A stretch of DNA of 16,409 nt. Origin: Limisphaerales bacterium. GTDB taxonomy: Bacteria > Verrucomicrobiota > Verrucomicrobiia > Limisphaerales > UBA11358. Where the stretch lies: positions 1-16,409 of the forward strand of contig DAIDJC010000037.1 in NCBI GenBank assembly GCA_027451565.1, written 5' to 3'. Both the position numbers and the translations under genes were made by a program. This document shows positions 7,076-14,624 of this stretch, piece after piece. How positions within the stretch are numbered: position 1 is the first letter of the stretch; each line of letters starts with the position of its first letter. The notes beneath the pieces are model-generated. The model did no database searches, had not been told where the DNA came from, and saw nothing but the letters and a program-made list of their open reading frames with translations.

Positions 7076-7105
7076 ACATGCTTAAACCCTTTTATTCAAG
7101 CATGT
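7076..7105. promoter_or_regulatory. Inverted repeat upstream of the sigma-54 promoter
   Basis: ACATGCTT and AAGCATGT form perfect 8-bp arms around a 14-bp spacer. The centre lies about 36 bp upstream of the -24 element on the glnK side. This suits a dimeric regulator, possibly an enhancer-binding activator, although it does not resemble the enterobacterial NtrC site. No T-run follows on either strand, so it is not an intrinsic terminator. Apart from this site and the promoters, the 344-bp gap 6962-7305 holds no gene I can support. Confidence 0.5.
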
Positions 7106-7253
7106 TAAAAATTCACTGTGTTTTTTTAACCCAATCAAACCCGTATGGGACTGTTGCCTTTTATCCACTGGCGAAAGTTTTAAACATTTGATTCAGAAAC
7201 ATCAGACTCCAGGTAAAACAAGCAGCCCAAATCTCATTAGGGCAGGAATTGTT

Positions 7254-7283
7254 TTGATGACACCTGATGTGGCACAGTAGATA
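7254..7283 (+). promoter_or_regulatory. Possible sigma-70 promoter of lutABC
   Basis: TTGATG and TAGATA are separated by 18 bp and lie just before lutA, which would give a short leader. Both hexamers are imperfect. This is only the best candidate in the gap, and I saw no recognisable LldR/LutR-type operator. Confidence 0.25.
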
Positions 7284-7305
7284 ATCAACCCATATTTTTA
7301 CGACT

Positions 7306-8031
7306 ATGACGGTTACCTTATTTGTTCCCTGCTTCATGGATGCGCTGTATCCCAGCGCGGCCATCAGCATGGTGGAAATCCTGGAACGGCTCGGCCACCG
7401 GGTTTTGTGCCCGGACTCGCTCGTGTGTTGCGGACAGCCCGCTTTCAATAGTGGTTATTGGGACCAAGCCCGCGCCGTGGCGCAACCCGTGCTCGAAAGC
7501 CTGCAGGAGGCGGAGGCGATCGTGATTGGATCGGGGTCCTGCGGCGCCATGCTGAAGGTTTTTTATCCCCAGCTTTTTGACAAAACCCCGCAAAAAGAAA
7601 TGGCCTGCAACGTGGCGGCGCGCACGTGGGAATTCTCCAGCTTCCTGGTGGATAAACTGGGCGTGACCGACTTGGGCGCTGCGTTTCCCCACAGGGTGAC
7701 CTTTCATGATGGGTGTCACGGTTTGCGGGAGCTGGGTTTGAAACAACCCCCGAGAACGCTGCTTCGTTCGGTCCGGGGCTTGGAACTGCTGGAAATGAAG
7801 GAAGCCGAGACCTGCTGCGGTTTTGGAGGCGCTTTCTCGGCCAAATTCCCCATGATTTCCAGCGCCATGGGAGACGTGAAATGCCATTCGGCCCTGGAAA
7901 CTGGGGCGGAATACATGGTGTCCAATGATTCGAGCTGCCTCATGCACCTGCAGGGATTGCTGTCCAGGCAAGGCAAATCCCTGAAGACAATGCACCTGGC
8001 TGAGGTGTTAAACTGCGTGAAAAAGAATTAG
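7306..8031 (+). CDS. lutA: L-lactate utilisation protein LutA (CCG-domain subunit)
   Basis: Subunit of the LutABC (also called LldEFG) complex that oxidises L-lactate to pyruvate. The 241-residue length is usual for LutA. Two cysteine-rich CCG domains are visible: the first has Cys9 and LVCCGQPAFNSG (CCG at 41-43) with SGSCG (Cys79); the second has FHDGCHGLRELG (Cys137), ETCCGFGGAF (CCG at 170-172) and Cys211. Such motifs bind iron-sulfur clusters in LutA, glycolate oxidase GlcF and heterodisulfide reductase. The length and the downstream lutB and lutC exclude those relatives. It is the first gene of the operon, ends 2 bp before lutB and has no Shine-Dalgarno. Confidence 0.95.
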   Translation: MTVTLFVPCFMDALYPSAAISMVEILERLGHRVLCPDSLVCCGQPAFNSGYWDQARAVAQPVLESLQEAEAIVIGSGSCGAMLKVFYPQLFDKTPQKEMACNVAARTWEFSSFLVDKLGVTDLGAAFPHRVTFHDGCHGLRELGLKQPPRTLLRSVRGLELLEMKEAETCCGFGGAFSAKFPMISSAMGDVKCHSALETGAEYMVSNDSSCLMHLQGLLSRQGKSLKTMHLAEVLNCVKKN

Positions 8032-8033
8032 CC

Positions 8034-9443
8034 ATGTCCTTTGCATCTGAATTCATGGACCGTGCCAGGGTCGTGGCCTCCAATCTGCGCCATCGGCAGA
8101 TCATCCGCACTGCACTGGGAAATTACGAGATGGCGCGGGACCGGCGCAAGGCCACCTACCAGGACTGGCAGGGCGCGCGTCAACTGGCTGCCGAGACCAA
8201 ATGGGAGGCCATCAATCACCTTGACCATTATCTCCTCGATTTCTCCAACCGCCTGGAAGCCCGTGGAACAAAAGTCCACTGGGCCTCAAACGCATCCCAA
8301 GCCCGGGATATCATTTTGTCCATCGTCCAGCAAAAACAAGCGCGTTCGGTCATCAAGTCCAAGGCCATGACCGCAGAGGAAATCCACCTCAATGAGGCCC
8401 TGGAGAAGGCAGGACTCAAAGTGGTCGAATCAGACCTCGGCGAACTCATCGTCCAACTGCGCAGAGAAACCCCTTATCACATCGTCTTCCCCTCGATGCA
8501 CCTGACCAGGGAGGAAATCAGCGCTTTATTCGAAAAGGAGCTTGGCAGTGCTCCCACCCTGGACCCGGAGGAATTGACGATGATTGCGCGGCGGGTATTG
8601 CGAGGCAAATACCTCACGGCCGACATCGGGATCACGGGTGGCAATTTTGCCGTGGCGGAAACCGGCATGGTTTCGATCACGGAAAACGAGGGCAACGCCC
8701 GGTTGACTGCGGCGCTGCCAAAAACAATGATCACCTTGCTGGGAATAGAAAAAATCATTCCACGCCTGGACGATCTGGCCTTATTTTTACCGATGCTGGC
8801 CACCATGGGCGCGGGGCAGGCGCTGACAGGTTACAACACCCTGTATGGCGGACCGCGCCAACCCGGCGAATTGGACGGGCCCGAGGAATGGCATGTGGTC
8901 CTGCTGGACAATCATCGCACGGAATTGCTTGCGGATGGCGAGCAGCGGGATGCCCTCCACTGCATCCGCTGCGGCGCATGCCTGAACGTATGCCCCATTT
9001 TTCGGAACGTAGGCGGCCACACCTACGGCACAACTTACAGCGGACCTATCGGCTCGGTGATCACACCTCACTTGCGGGGACTTCAGGACTGGAAACATTT
9101 GTCTGGCGCATCCTCACTTTGCGGAGCTTGCACGGAAACCTGCCCGGTCAAAATTGATCTTCACCATCACCTTTTGCAAAATCGCCGCAATGCGGCGCAG
9201 GAGCGCCCGGACAATCTTGAGGAGGCTGCCTTTGGTGTTTTTGGCTGGTTCACCCGGCGCCCGGCGGCCTGGAAAACAGTCCGCTCCATCCTGCAAAAAA
9301 TCCAGCCGCTGACCCGGCGATTCCAGAAAAAACCGTGGCACCCGGCCAAACCCTGGACCCAGACACGCGACCTGCCGGTCCTTCCATCAGAATCCTTCAG
9401 GGATTGGTGGAAAAACCGCCCCAAAACTTCCAAACATGACTGA
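8034..9443 (+). CDS. lutB: L-lactate utilisation iron-sulfur protein LutB
   Basis: Central subunit of the lactate-oxidising LutABC complex, 469 residues, close to the length of the Bacillus protein. The N-terminal 300 residues form the LUD domain shared with LutC, with motifs such as GGNFAVAETGMVSITENEGN and LTGYNTLYGGPRQPGE. Two 4Fe-4S motifs follow: CIRCGACLNVCP near residue 310 and CGACTETCPVKID near residue 363. The basic, proline-rich C-terminal tail (about 400-469) is the usual LutB C-terminal region. The ATG is 2 bp after the lutA stop, and the gene overlaps lutC by 8 bp, so translation of the three is probably coupled. Confidence 0.96.
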   Translation: MSFASEFMDRARVVASNLRHRQIIRTALGNYEMARDRRKATYQDWQGARQLAAETKWEAINHLDHYLLDFSNRLEARGTKVHWASNASQARDIILSIVQQKQARSVIKSKAMTAEEIHLNEALEKAGLKVVESDLGELIVQLRRETPYHIVFPSMHLTREEISALFEKELGSAPTLDPEELTMIARRVLRGKYLTADIGITGGNFAVAETGMVSITENEGNARLTAALPKTMITLLGIEKIIPRLDDLALFLPMLATMGAGQALTGYNTLYGGPRQPGELDGPEEWHVVLLDNHRTELLADGEQRDALHCIRCGACLNVCPIFRNVGGHTYGTTYSGPIGSVITPHLRGLQDWKHLSGASSLCGACTETCPVKIDLHHHLLQNRRNAAQERPDNLEEAAFGVFGWFTRRPAAWKTVRSILQKIQPLTRRFQKKPWHPAKPWTQTRDLPVLPSESFRDWWKNRPKTSKHD

Positions 9444-10134
9444 AAAAGGCCAGATTTTGAATCGCATACGCCAGGCGCTGAAAACAAATGCGCCACACCC
9501 CGGCCACCATGCCCCGGCCCAAGTAAAAAATCCAGGCGGCTCACACCATACGCCATCCCCCGGCGAACCCCGGAATTGGCTGCCCAAGGTAGGCGAATCA
9601 GTGGAGGAACATCGGACCCTGTTCGCGAGGAACGCCGCAGAACTCAAGGCTGATTTTCACTGGTTGGATTCGCTGGAGGATGCCCGGAAATTGCTGAATG
9701 ACATGGCCTCCAGGGAAGTCTGGCAAAAAGTGGCCACCCATGCGGGTGAATGCACCAGCCCGCTTTGTTCCACGCTGCCCTGCAAGGTACTGACCCTGTC
9801 CCCTGGCTATGACCGCAACGAATTGGAAAGCTGCAACGCTGGAATCAGTGAGTGTGATTTTCTGGTGGCACAGACCGGCACCGTGGCGCTCACCAACCAA
9901 AGCGCAGGAGGACGCGCCCTGTCCGTGCTGCCACCGCACCACATTGTCCTGGCCCGAAAACATCAGTTGCTGCCGGACCTTCCCGCCGCCTTTGCTGGAC
10001 TCCGGAAAAAATATGGTGATAATTTCCCCAGCATGATTTCGCTCATCACCGGCCCCAGCCGGACCGGCGATATTGAGCGCATCCTGGTGCTGGGCGCCCA
10101 CGGCCCCAAAAAACTCACCATCCTCGCCTTCTGA
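9436..10134 (+). CDS. lutC: L-lactate utilisation protein LutC (LUD domain)
   Basis: Third subunit of the LutABC lactate oxidation complex, 232 residues. The C-terminal LUD domain carries CDFLVAQTGTVALTNQSAGG, RALSVLPPHHIVLA and the diagnostic end motif TGPSRTGDIERILVLGAHGP. The N-terminal 60 residues are a helix followed by a His/Pro-rich linker (residues 20-45), which is variable in the family. The start ATG lies inside the last codons of lutB in another frame (8-bp overlap). No ORF for a lactate permease or a LutR-type regulator follows; the next gene is convergent. Confidence 0.95.
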   Translation: MTEKGQILNRIRQALKTNAPHPGHHAPAQVKNPGGSHHTPSPGEPRNWLPKVGESVEEHRTLFARNAAELKADFHWLDSLEDARKLLNDMASREVWQKVATHAGECTSPLCSTLPCKVLTLSPGYDRNELESCNAGISECDFLVAQTGTVALTNQSAGGRALSVLPPHHIVLARKHQLLPDLPAAFAGLRKKYGDNFPSMISLITGPSRTGDIERILVLGAHGPKKLTILAF

Positions 10135-10208
10135 AAAGCAAAACACGGTGAGGCTTATTTCAGCCGCTCAGGAGCAGCCCGAATTATTTCCACAGGGTTC
10201 CAAACCCA

Positions 10209-10255
10209 TGCAGGTCGCCTGCAATCCTGGATGCCCACCCGCAGGCATGCCGGGT
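10209..10255. other. Two small palindromes between convergent genes
   Basis: TGCAGGTCGCCTGCA (10209-10223, 6-bp arms) and a 5-bp ACCCG/CGGGT pair (10237-10255) occur in the 153-bp gap between lutC and the convergent secreted-protein gene. They could slow or terminate transcription from either side. Neither has a T-run, so I do not call an intrinsic terminator. Confidence 0.3.
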
Positions 10256-10287
10256 TGCCCGTGAGCCTTGCTGGAAAGCCCCACCCA

Positions 10288-11625
10288 TCAGGGAAGGACG
10301 CGATAAAAGCGCTGGCTGTTTCCCCCAGACTGCGCATCCAATAATTTCATGGGTTGATTGGTGCAGGTGAAATTTAACAGGGTTGTCCAGTGGGTCAGAT
10401 CCACAGAGGCTTGCAGCATATAATTGCTGCCAAGGACACCGTAATAAGCCATGGAAAAACCTGCGGTGGGGACTGTCCCCAGTGAAACCAGCCTGGTTTT
10501 CAACAGCAATGCCCATTGGCTCAATTCCCCCAGTGTGATGGGCGCCAAACCCTTGGGCACCGCAGTAGTGTTCCATATCTCGATTTCCGTGGGATGATAC
10601 ACATCCACGGCAAAAGGAATTACCCTGTCCCATGCATCGGTGGGGCCGGTTGTTTGAAATTCCAATGGAGACAAGACAGGAGGATTGACAGCAAGAGCCG
10701 CGCTGTTCAGCGCTTGGAACTCCTGGTAGTCCACCGCCTCCTTGGTTGGGGCCGGATAATCCAAGTCGTGATTGGCCACCACAGACCTTGTGCCCAAGGC
10801 CTGCCGGAATGCCGCCATCACCTGAACCGAAAATGGCGGGTCCTCTGCAATGCTGGAATTCAAGGTGGTGTTAAATGTGTAATCCAAGGGAGTCTGTTTC
10901 CAAGCCGCATAAACATTCACCGCATTGGAAAGGCAATAGGCCATCTGTCCCGCAGAAAAACCCGCAGCCTCCATCTCCGGGACAGCGCTTCCCGGAATGA
11001 CAAACGGTTCCGCAGTGATGGAAGACCCCACCGTCATGGCCACTTCTCCCATCAAATCATTGGTATCATATACACCTGCCAGGTGGTTTTGCATCCCCTC
11101 CCACAACAGGCTGTAATTGGTGGTCCAAAAATCTGGAACTGTGTATATATTGGTGGAAAAGGTAATGTTTGTAACCCCGGCAAGGACCACAACATTGGTT
11201 GAGATATTCGTGTAAGTGAACGATCCAACCTGCTGAAGGACCCATGATGGAGAGTGAACCCCGGCAAAAACCCGCAACTTGCCCACCAGGGGCGTGGAGG
11301 GGTACTCAGCGTTGTAGGTTTTTATTTCATTCAATGTGTTGGAGATCACGGAGTCGTCAAAAACATTCTCCTGTGGCTCGATTTGCGACCACGCGGCCTG
11401 AATGACGGCAGCCACATAAACGCCGGGGTGAGCGTTGGCCTCCTGGAGCAGGTTTTGGGGAAGCAAACCAGGGTCTTTCACCCAACTCTCATCACCCATG
11501 GTCACAAGCCCTATCAGCACGGGTTTATTCTGGCCCGGGGCGACGGCATCCGCATTGATGGCCCAGAGTGAAGCGGCCAGAACCAATAAGTTCGCAAGAC
11601 ACCGATGCACCGCACACTTTTTCAT
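10288..11625 (-). CDS. Secreted glycosidase-like protein with Verrucomicrobia-type C-terminal domain
   Basis: Exported protein of 445 residues with a signal peptide cut near INADA (residue 27). The first part of the mature region resembles a GH-A-type TIM barrel: VIQAAWSQIEPQENVFDD matches the 'W..IEP..G.FD' motif at the start of many barrel glycosidases, and FAGVHSPSWV follows one strand later. I cannot identify a complete catalytic pair, so activity is uncertain. The last 50 residues (YMLQASVDLTHW through QRFYRVLP) are a small beta domain seen at the C-terminus of many secreted Verrucomicrobia proteins. It starts 30 bp after the thiD stop on the same strand and may be cotranscribed, but no functional link is obvious. 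It could be a non-catalytic carbohydrate-binding relative. Confidence 0.75.
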   Translation of the reverse strand: MKKCAVHRCLANLLVLAASLWAINADAVAPGQNKPVLIGLVTMGDESWVKDPGLLPQNLLQEANAHPGVYVAAVIQAAWSQIEPQENVFDDSVISNTLNEIKTYNAEYPSTPLVGKLRVFAGVHSPSWVLQQVGSFTYTNISTNVVVLAGVTNITFSTNIYTVPDFWTTNYSLLWEGMQNHLAGVYDTNDLMGEVAMTVGSSITAEPFVIPGSAVPEMEAAGFSAGQMAYCLSNAVNVYAAWKQTPLDYTFNTTLNSSIAEDPPFSVQVMAAFRQALGTRSVVANHDLDYPAPTKEAVDYQEFQALNSAALAVNPPVLSPLEFQTTGPTDAWDRVIPFAVDVYHPTEIEIWNTTAVPKGLAPITLGELSQWALLLKTRLVSLGTVPTAGFSMAYYGVLGSNYMLQASVDLTHWTTLLNFTCTNQPMKLLDAQSGGNSQRFYRVLP

Positions 11626-11655
11626 TATTCCAACTAACCCACGGGGAACGGCTTG

Positions 11656-12519
11656 TCAATGACCTGACAAAATCGGGTTCAAAACAGAATGCCTGCCACA
11701 ACGGAAACCATGTTGGATGGAACGGGTGATCAGGTCCTTTGCGTGTTTCACTGCCTGGGGAAGATTGTGGCCTTTGGCCAACCCGGCGCATATGGCAGCC
11801 GAATAGGTGCAACCCGTGCCGTGAGTGCGAATTCCTTTAACCCGGGGTGAAACAAATAAATATTCTTCGCCACCATCCCACAAAACATCCACCGCCTCGG
11901 ATCCTCCAGCCAAGTGGCCGCCTTTTACCAGGACGGAACATCCGTGACGCAGAAAAATGGCCCTAGCTGCCTGGCGCATATTCTCCACCGAGCCAATTCG
12001 AATCCCCCCCAAAATTTCCGCCTCAGCCAGGTTCGGAGTCACCAGGGCGGCCATGGGCAGCAATTCCCGAAGCAACAATTCCAGTGCTTTTGGTTCCAAA
12101 AGAACCCGTCCACTGGTGGAAACCATCACCGGGTCCACCACCAGGGGGAAAGAAATGACTTTTCGCCTTCCAACCCCTTTTTTTACTGTCTTGTTGGCAT
12201 GACGCCCTAGAAACTTTGCCACCTCCAAAACCACACCAGCCCTGTGCATCATGCCGGTCTTGATTGCCGCCGGGGGTAATTCCTCAAAAACTGCCTCCAA
12301 TTGGGCGCGAATCATTTCAGGTTTAACCGGGAAGATTTTTCCCGCCTTTTGCGGATTCTGTGCCGTCACTGCCGTTACCGTACAGGTGCCATGAACTCCC
12401 ATGGCGGCGAAGGCCTTTAAATCCGCCTGGATTCCAGCCCCCCCGCCGCTGTCAGACCCGGCAATCGTCAGCGCCACCGGAACCAAGCGAGCCTTTCGTG
12501 CCACATTCATGCTTTTCAT
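11656..12519 (-). CDS. thiD: Hydroxymethylpyrimidine/phosphomethylpyrimidine kinase ThiD
   Basis: Cytoplasmic kinase that phosphorylates HMP and HMP-phosphate in thiamine biosynthesis. The ATG at 12519 gives 287 residues; an in-frame ATG at 12510 and a TTG at 12546 are less likely or equivalent alternatives. The ribokinase-fold signatures are present: ALTIAGSDSGGGAGIQADLK near residues 17-35, VVDPVMVSTSG, LVTPNLAEAE, VLVKGGH, and THGTGCTYSAAICAGLA with the anion-hole Cys at about 237. A basic insertion of about 19 residues (ANKTVKKGVGRRK... near 108-125) precedes the VVDPVM strand and makes it longer than the usual 260-270 residues. No TPP riboswitch was recognised upstream. It is divergent from polX and followed by the secreted-protein gene. 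Confidence 0.95.
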   Translation of the reverse strand: MKSMNVARKARLVPVALTIAGSDSGGGAGIQADLKAFAAMGVHGTCTVTAVTAQNPQKAGKIFPVKPEMIRAQLEAVFEELPPAAIKTGMMHRAGVVLEVAKFLGRHANKTVKKGVGRRKVISFPLVVDPVMVSTSGRVLLEPKALELLLRELLPMAALVTPNLAEAEILGGIRIGSVENMRQAARAIFLRHGCSVLVKGGHLAGGSEAVDVLWDGGEEYLFVSPRVKGIRTHGTGCTYSAAICAGLAKGHNLPQAVKHAKDLITRSIQHGFRCGRHSVLNPILSGH

Positions 12520-12659
12520 TGTCCATCGGCCCGGTTGGCGAAGCAAGCCCGCCTGCGCCTTGCCCAGAATTGGCGTCCGTTTTTTGATCCAAATAGGGTT
12601 TCATCTGACGCGCTCAACAGGCGCTTGGCATGCCGCATTTTCGCACGCATAATTGCCGC

Positions 12660-14408
12660 ATGGATCATTTGCGCATGGACAAGGAATCGGTGGCCAGGAC
12701 CCTTGTCGAAATAGGGATTCTCCTGGAGCTTAAAGGCGAAAACCCATTCAAGACCAGGGCCTATTCCAGCGCCGCCCGCACTTTGGAAGGCCTTGGTGAA
12801 CCCCTTTCAGTCCTCTTGGCAGAGAATCGCCTCGGCCAAATCAAGGGTATTGGCAAGGCGCTTGAGGAAAAAATCACCGAATTGGCAACAACCGGAAAAC
12901 TCAAGTATTACGACGATTTAAAGGCTTCCATTCCTCCCGGATTGATCGAAATGCTGGAAATATCAGGATTGGGTCCCAAAAAAATCTGCGCCCTGCACGA
13001 AAAATTGGGCGTGGACACGCTGGAAAAGCTTGAGTTGGCAAGCAAAGAGGGTCGGGTGGCGGCGCTGGACGGGTTCGGTGAAAAATCCCAGGCCAACATA
13101 CTGGAAGGCATTGATCGCCGCAGGAATTACGCCAGCAAACACCTGCTGAGCCAGGCCCTGCCAGCAGCGGAATACCTTCTCGACCAATTGCGCCAGTTTC
13201 CCGAGGTCATCCGGTGCAGCACCGCCGGCAGTTTGCGCCGTTCCAAGGAGGTGATTGGCGACATTGATCTGCTGGCGTCATCCAAAAACCCCGTAGCGGT
13301 GCTTGAGTCGTTCGTTACCCTGCCCGGCATTGGCAAGATTCTGGCCCATGGCGAGACCAAGGCCAGCGTGTTGTTGGATGATGGCATTCAATGCGACCTG
13401 CGCGTGGTATCAGACTCGGAATACCCCTTTGCCCTGGCCTATTTCACCGGCAGCAAGGAACACAACATCGTCATGCGCCAACGCGCCATTCAGCGCGGGC
13501 TGCGACTGAACGAATACGGTCTCTATAAATCCAACCAGGAAACCCGCGACCCCAGCCTGCGCATCCATTGCCTCACGGAGGAGGAAATTCATGCCGAATT
13601 GGGGCTGCAGTACGTGCCACCGGAACTTCGCGAGGATGCCGGTGAATTTGCCGCAGGGGAAAAAAATGCAATCCCACGGCTGGTGGAATGGACCGACTTG
13701 CGCGGCTCGCTGCATAACCACTCGAATTGGAGCGATGGCCGTCACACCTTGGAAGAAATTGCCGGGCACATGGAAAACTTGGGCTTGGAATACTGGGCCA
13801 TCACAGACCATTCCAAGGCTTCATTCCAAGCAAACGGCCTTGATCCTGCACGGTTGAAATCGCAAATCCGCGCCATTCAAGAAATCAACCGGCGATTTGC
13901 GGATCAGGGCCATTCCTTCCGCCTGTTGACCGGCACGGAGGTTGATATCTTGAAGGAGGGTTTGGATTTTGATGATGACTTGCTGGCTGAACTGGATGTG
14001 GTGGTGGCCAGCCTGCACGTCTCCTCGGGAAATGAGGCGGAAAACACACGTCGTTTGATCCGCGCCGCAGAAAACCCACAAGTCCACATCCTGGGGCATC
14101 TGAGCGGACGCCTGCTTCTGGAGCGTGAACCGTATCCTGTGAACCTGCCAGCCGTAATCGAGGCCTGCGCCGCAACGGGAACATGGTTGGAATTAAACTG
14201 CAATCCGAGACGATTTGATCTGGATTGGCGATATTGGGACCAAGCCACCAAAAAAGGGGTAAAATGTGTCATTAATCCGGACGCTCACAGAAATGAGCAC
14301 GCGGGATTCCTCCGTTTGGGTGCGGCGATTGCCAGAAAAGGATGGTTAAAACGTGAAGATGTGGTGAACACCAGGAATTTGGCACAATTATTGCCTATGC
14401 TTGGATAG
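12660..14408 (+). CDS. polX: Family X DNA polymerase/3'-5' exonuclease PolX
   Basis: Repair polymerase with a C-terminal PHP nuclease domain, acting in gap filling and base-excision repair. From the ATG at 12660 it is 582 residues, normal for bacterial PolX; the ATG at 12675 (MDKESVARTLVEIG) is almost as good, and neither has a clear Shine-Dalgarno. Domains in order: helix-hairpin-helix 8-kDa region (GENPFKTRAYSSAARTLE near 27-44, IKGIGKALEEKI near 61-72, ISGLGPKK near 101-108); nucleotidyltransferase palm with AGSLRRSKEVIGDIDLL (Asp201/Asp203) and CDLRVV (Asp246); and PHP domain with GSLHNHSNWSDG (His352/His354), ITDHS and a later NPDAHRNEH. All visible metal ligands are intact. The last codons contain a sigma-54-like promoter for the next gene. 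Confidence 0.96.
   Translation: MDHLRMDKESVARTLVEIGILLELKGENPFKTRAYSSAARTLEGLGEPLSVLLAENRLGQIKGIGKALEEKITELATTGKLKYYDDLKASIPPGLIEMLEISGLGPKKICALHEKLGVDTLEKLELASKEGRVAALDGFGEKSQANILEGIDRRRNYASKHLLSQALPAAEYLLDQLRQFPEVIRCSTAGSLRRSKEVIGDIDLLASSKNPVAVLESFVTLPGIGKILAHGETKASVLLDDGIQCDLRVVSDSEYPFALAYFTGSKEHNIVMRQRAIQRGLRLNEYGLYKSNQETRDPSLRIHCLTEEEIHAELGLQYVPPELREDAGEFAAGEKNAIPRLVEWTDLRGSLHNHSNWSDGRHTLEEIAGHMENLGLEYWAITDHSKASFQANGLDPARLKSQIRAIQEINRRFADQGHSFRLLTGTEVDILKEGLDFDDDLLAELDVVVASLHVSSGNEAENTRRLIRAAENPQVHILGHLSGRLLLEREPYPVNLPAVIEACAATGTWLELNCNPRRFDLDWRYWDQATKKGVKCVINPDAHRNEHAGFLRLGAAIARKGWLKREDVVNTRNLAQLLPMLG
14380..14395 (+). promoter_or_regulatory. Sigma-54-like promoter before the beta-barrel gene
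   Basis: TGGCACAATTATTGCC matches TGGCAC-N5-TTGC with correct -24/-12 spacing; only the final W position deviates. It lies within the last codons of polX. Transcription would start near 14406, giving a leader of about 218 nt before the ATG at 14625. The long leader and the coding location lower confidence, but this 10-base match is rare and stands in front of a surface-polysaccharide locus. Confidence 0.55.
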
Positions 14409-14455
14409 ATTTGGTTAAGAAAAGGTTCGAATTGATCTGGGCAAGTGCATGGGCT

Positions 14456-14489
14456 AAAAAAAAAGCAAATTATTTAAAAAAATAATTGC
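14456..14489. other. A-tract and AT-rich hairpin in the leader
   Basis: Nine A residues (14456-14464) are followed by an AT-rich inverted repeat (14465-14475 with 14480-14489, one bulged base). Read on the minus strand it resembles a hairpin with a T9 tail, but no minus-strand gene ends here. On the plus strand it lies inside the predicted leader of the beta-barrel gene. Downstream, TTGCAT (14486) and GATAGA (14508) form a weak possible sigma-70 promoter. Confidence 0.35.
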
Positions 14490-14624
14490 ATTCACGGCAT
14501 TCGGACTGATAGAGTGCTGACATTCGAAGCCGTTACGCAAAAATGGGACAAGCAGTTGCGAGGTGTATCAACCGGGTGTTTCAACCGATTAAGACGAGTC
14601 AAACCTAACATTTCAGATTTAAAA

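Noticed and set aside
12520..12659. Possible TPP riboswitch upstream of thiD
   Set aside because: The conserved CTGAGA and ACCTGATCTGG-type elements are absent on the minus strand of this gap.
14514..14624. Upstream start for the beta-barrel gene
   Set aside because: It would place 37 polar residues before a clear signal peptide; the ATG at 14625 fits an exported protein.
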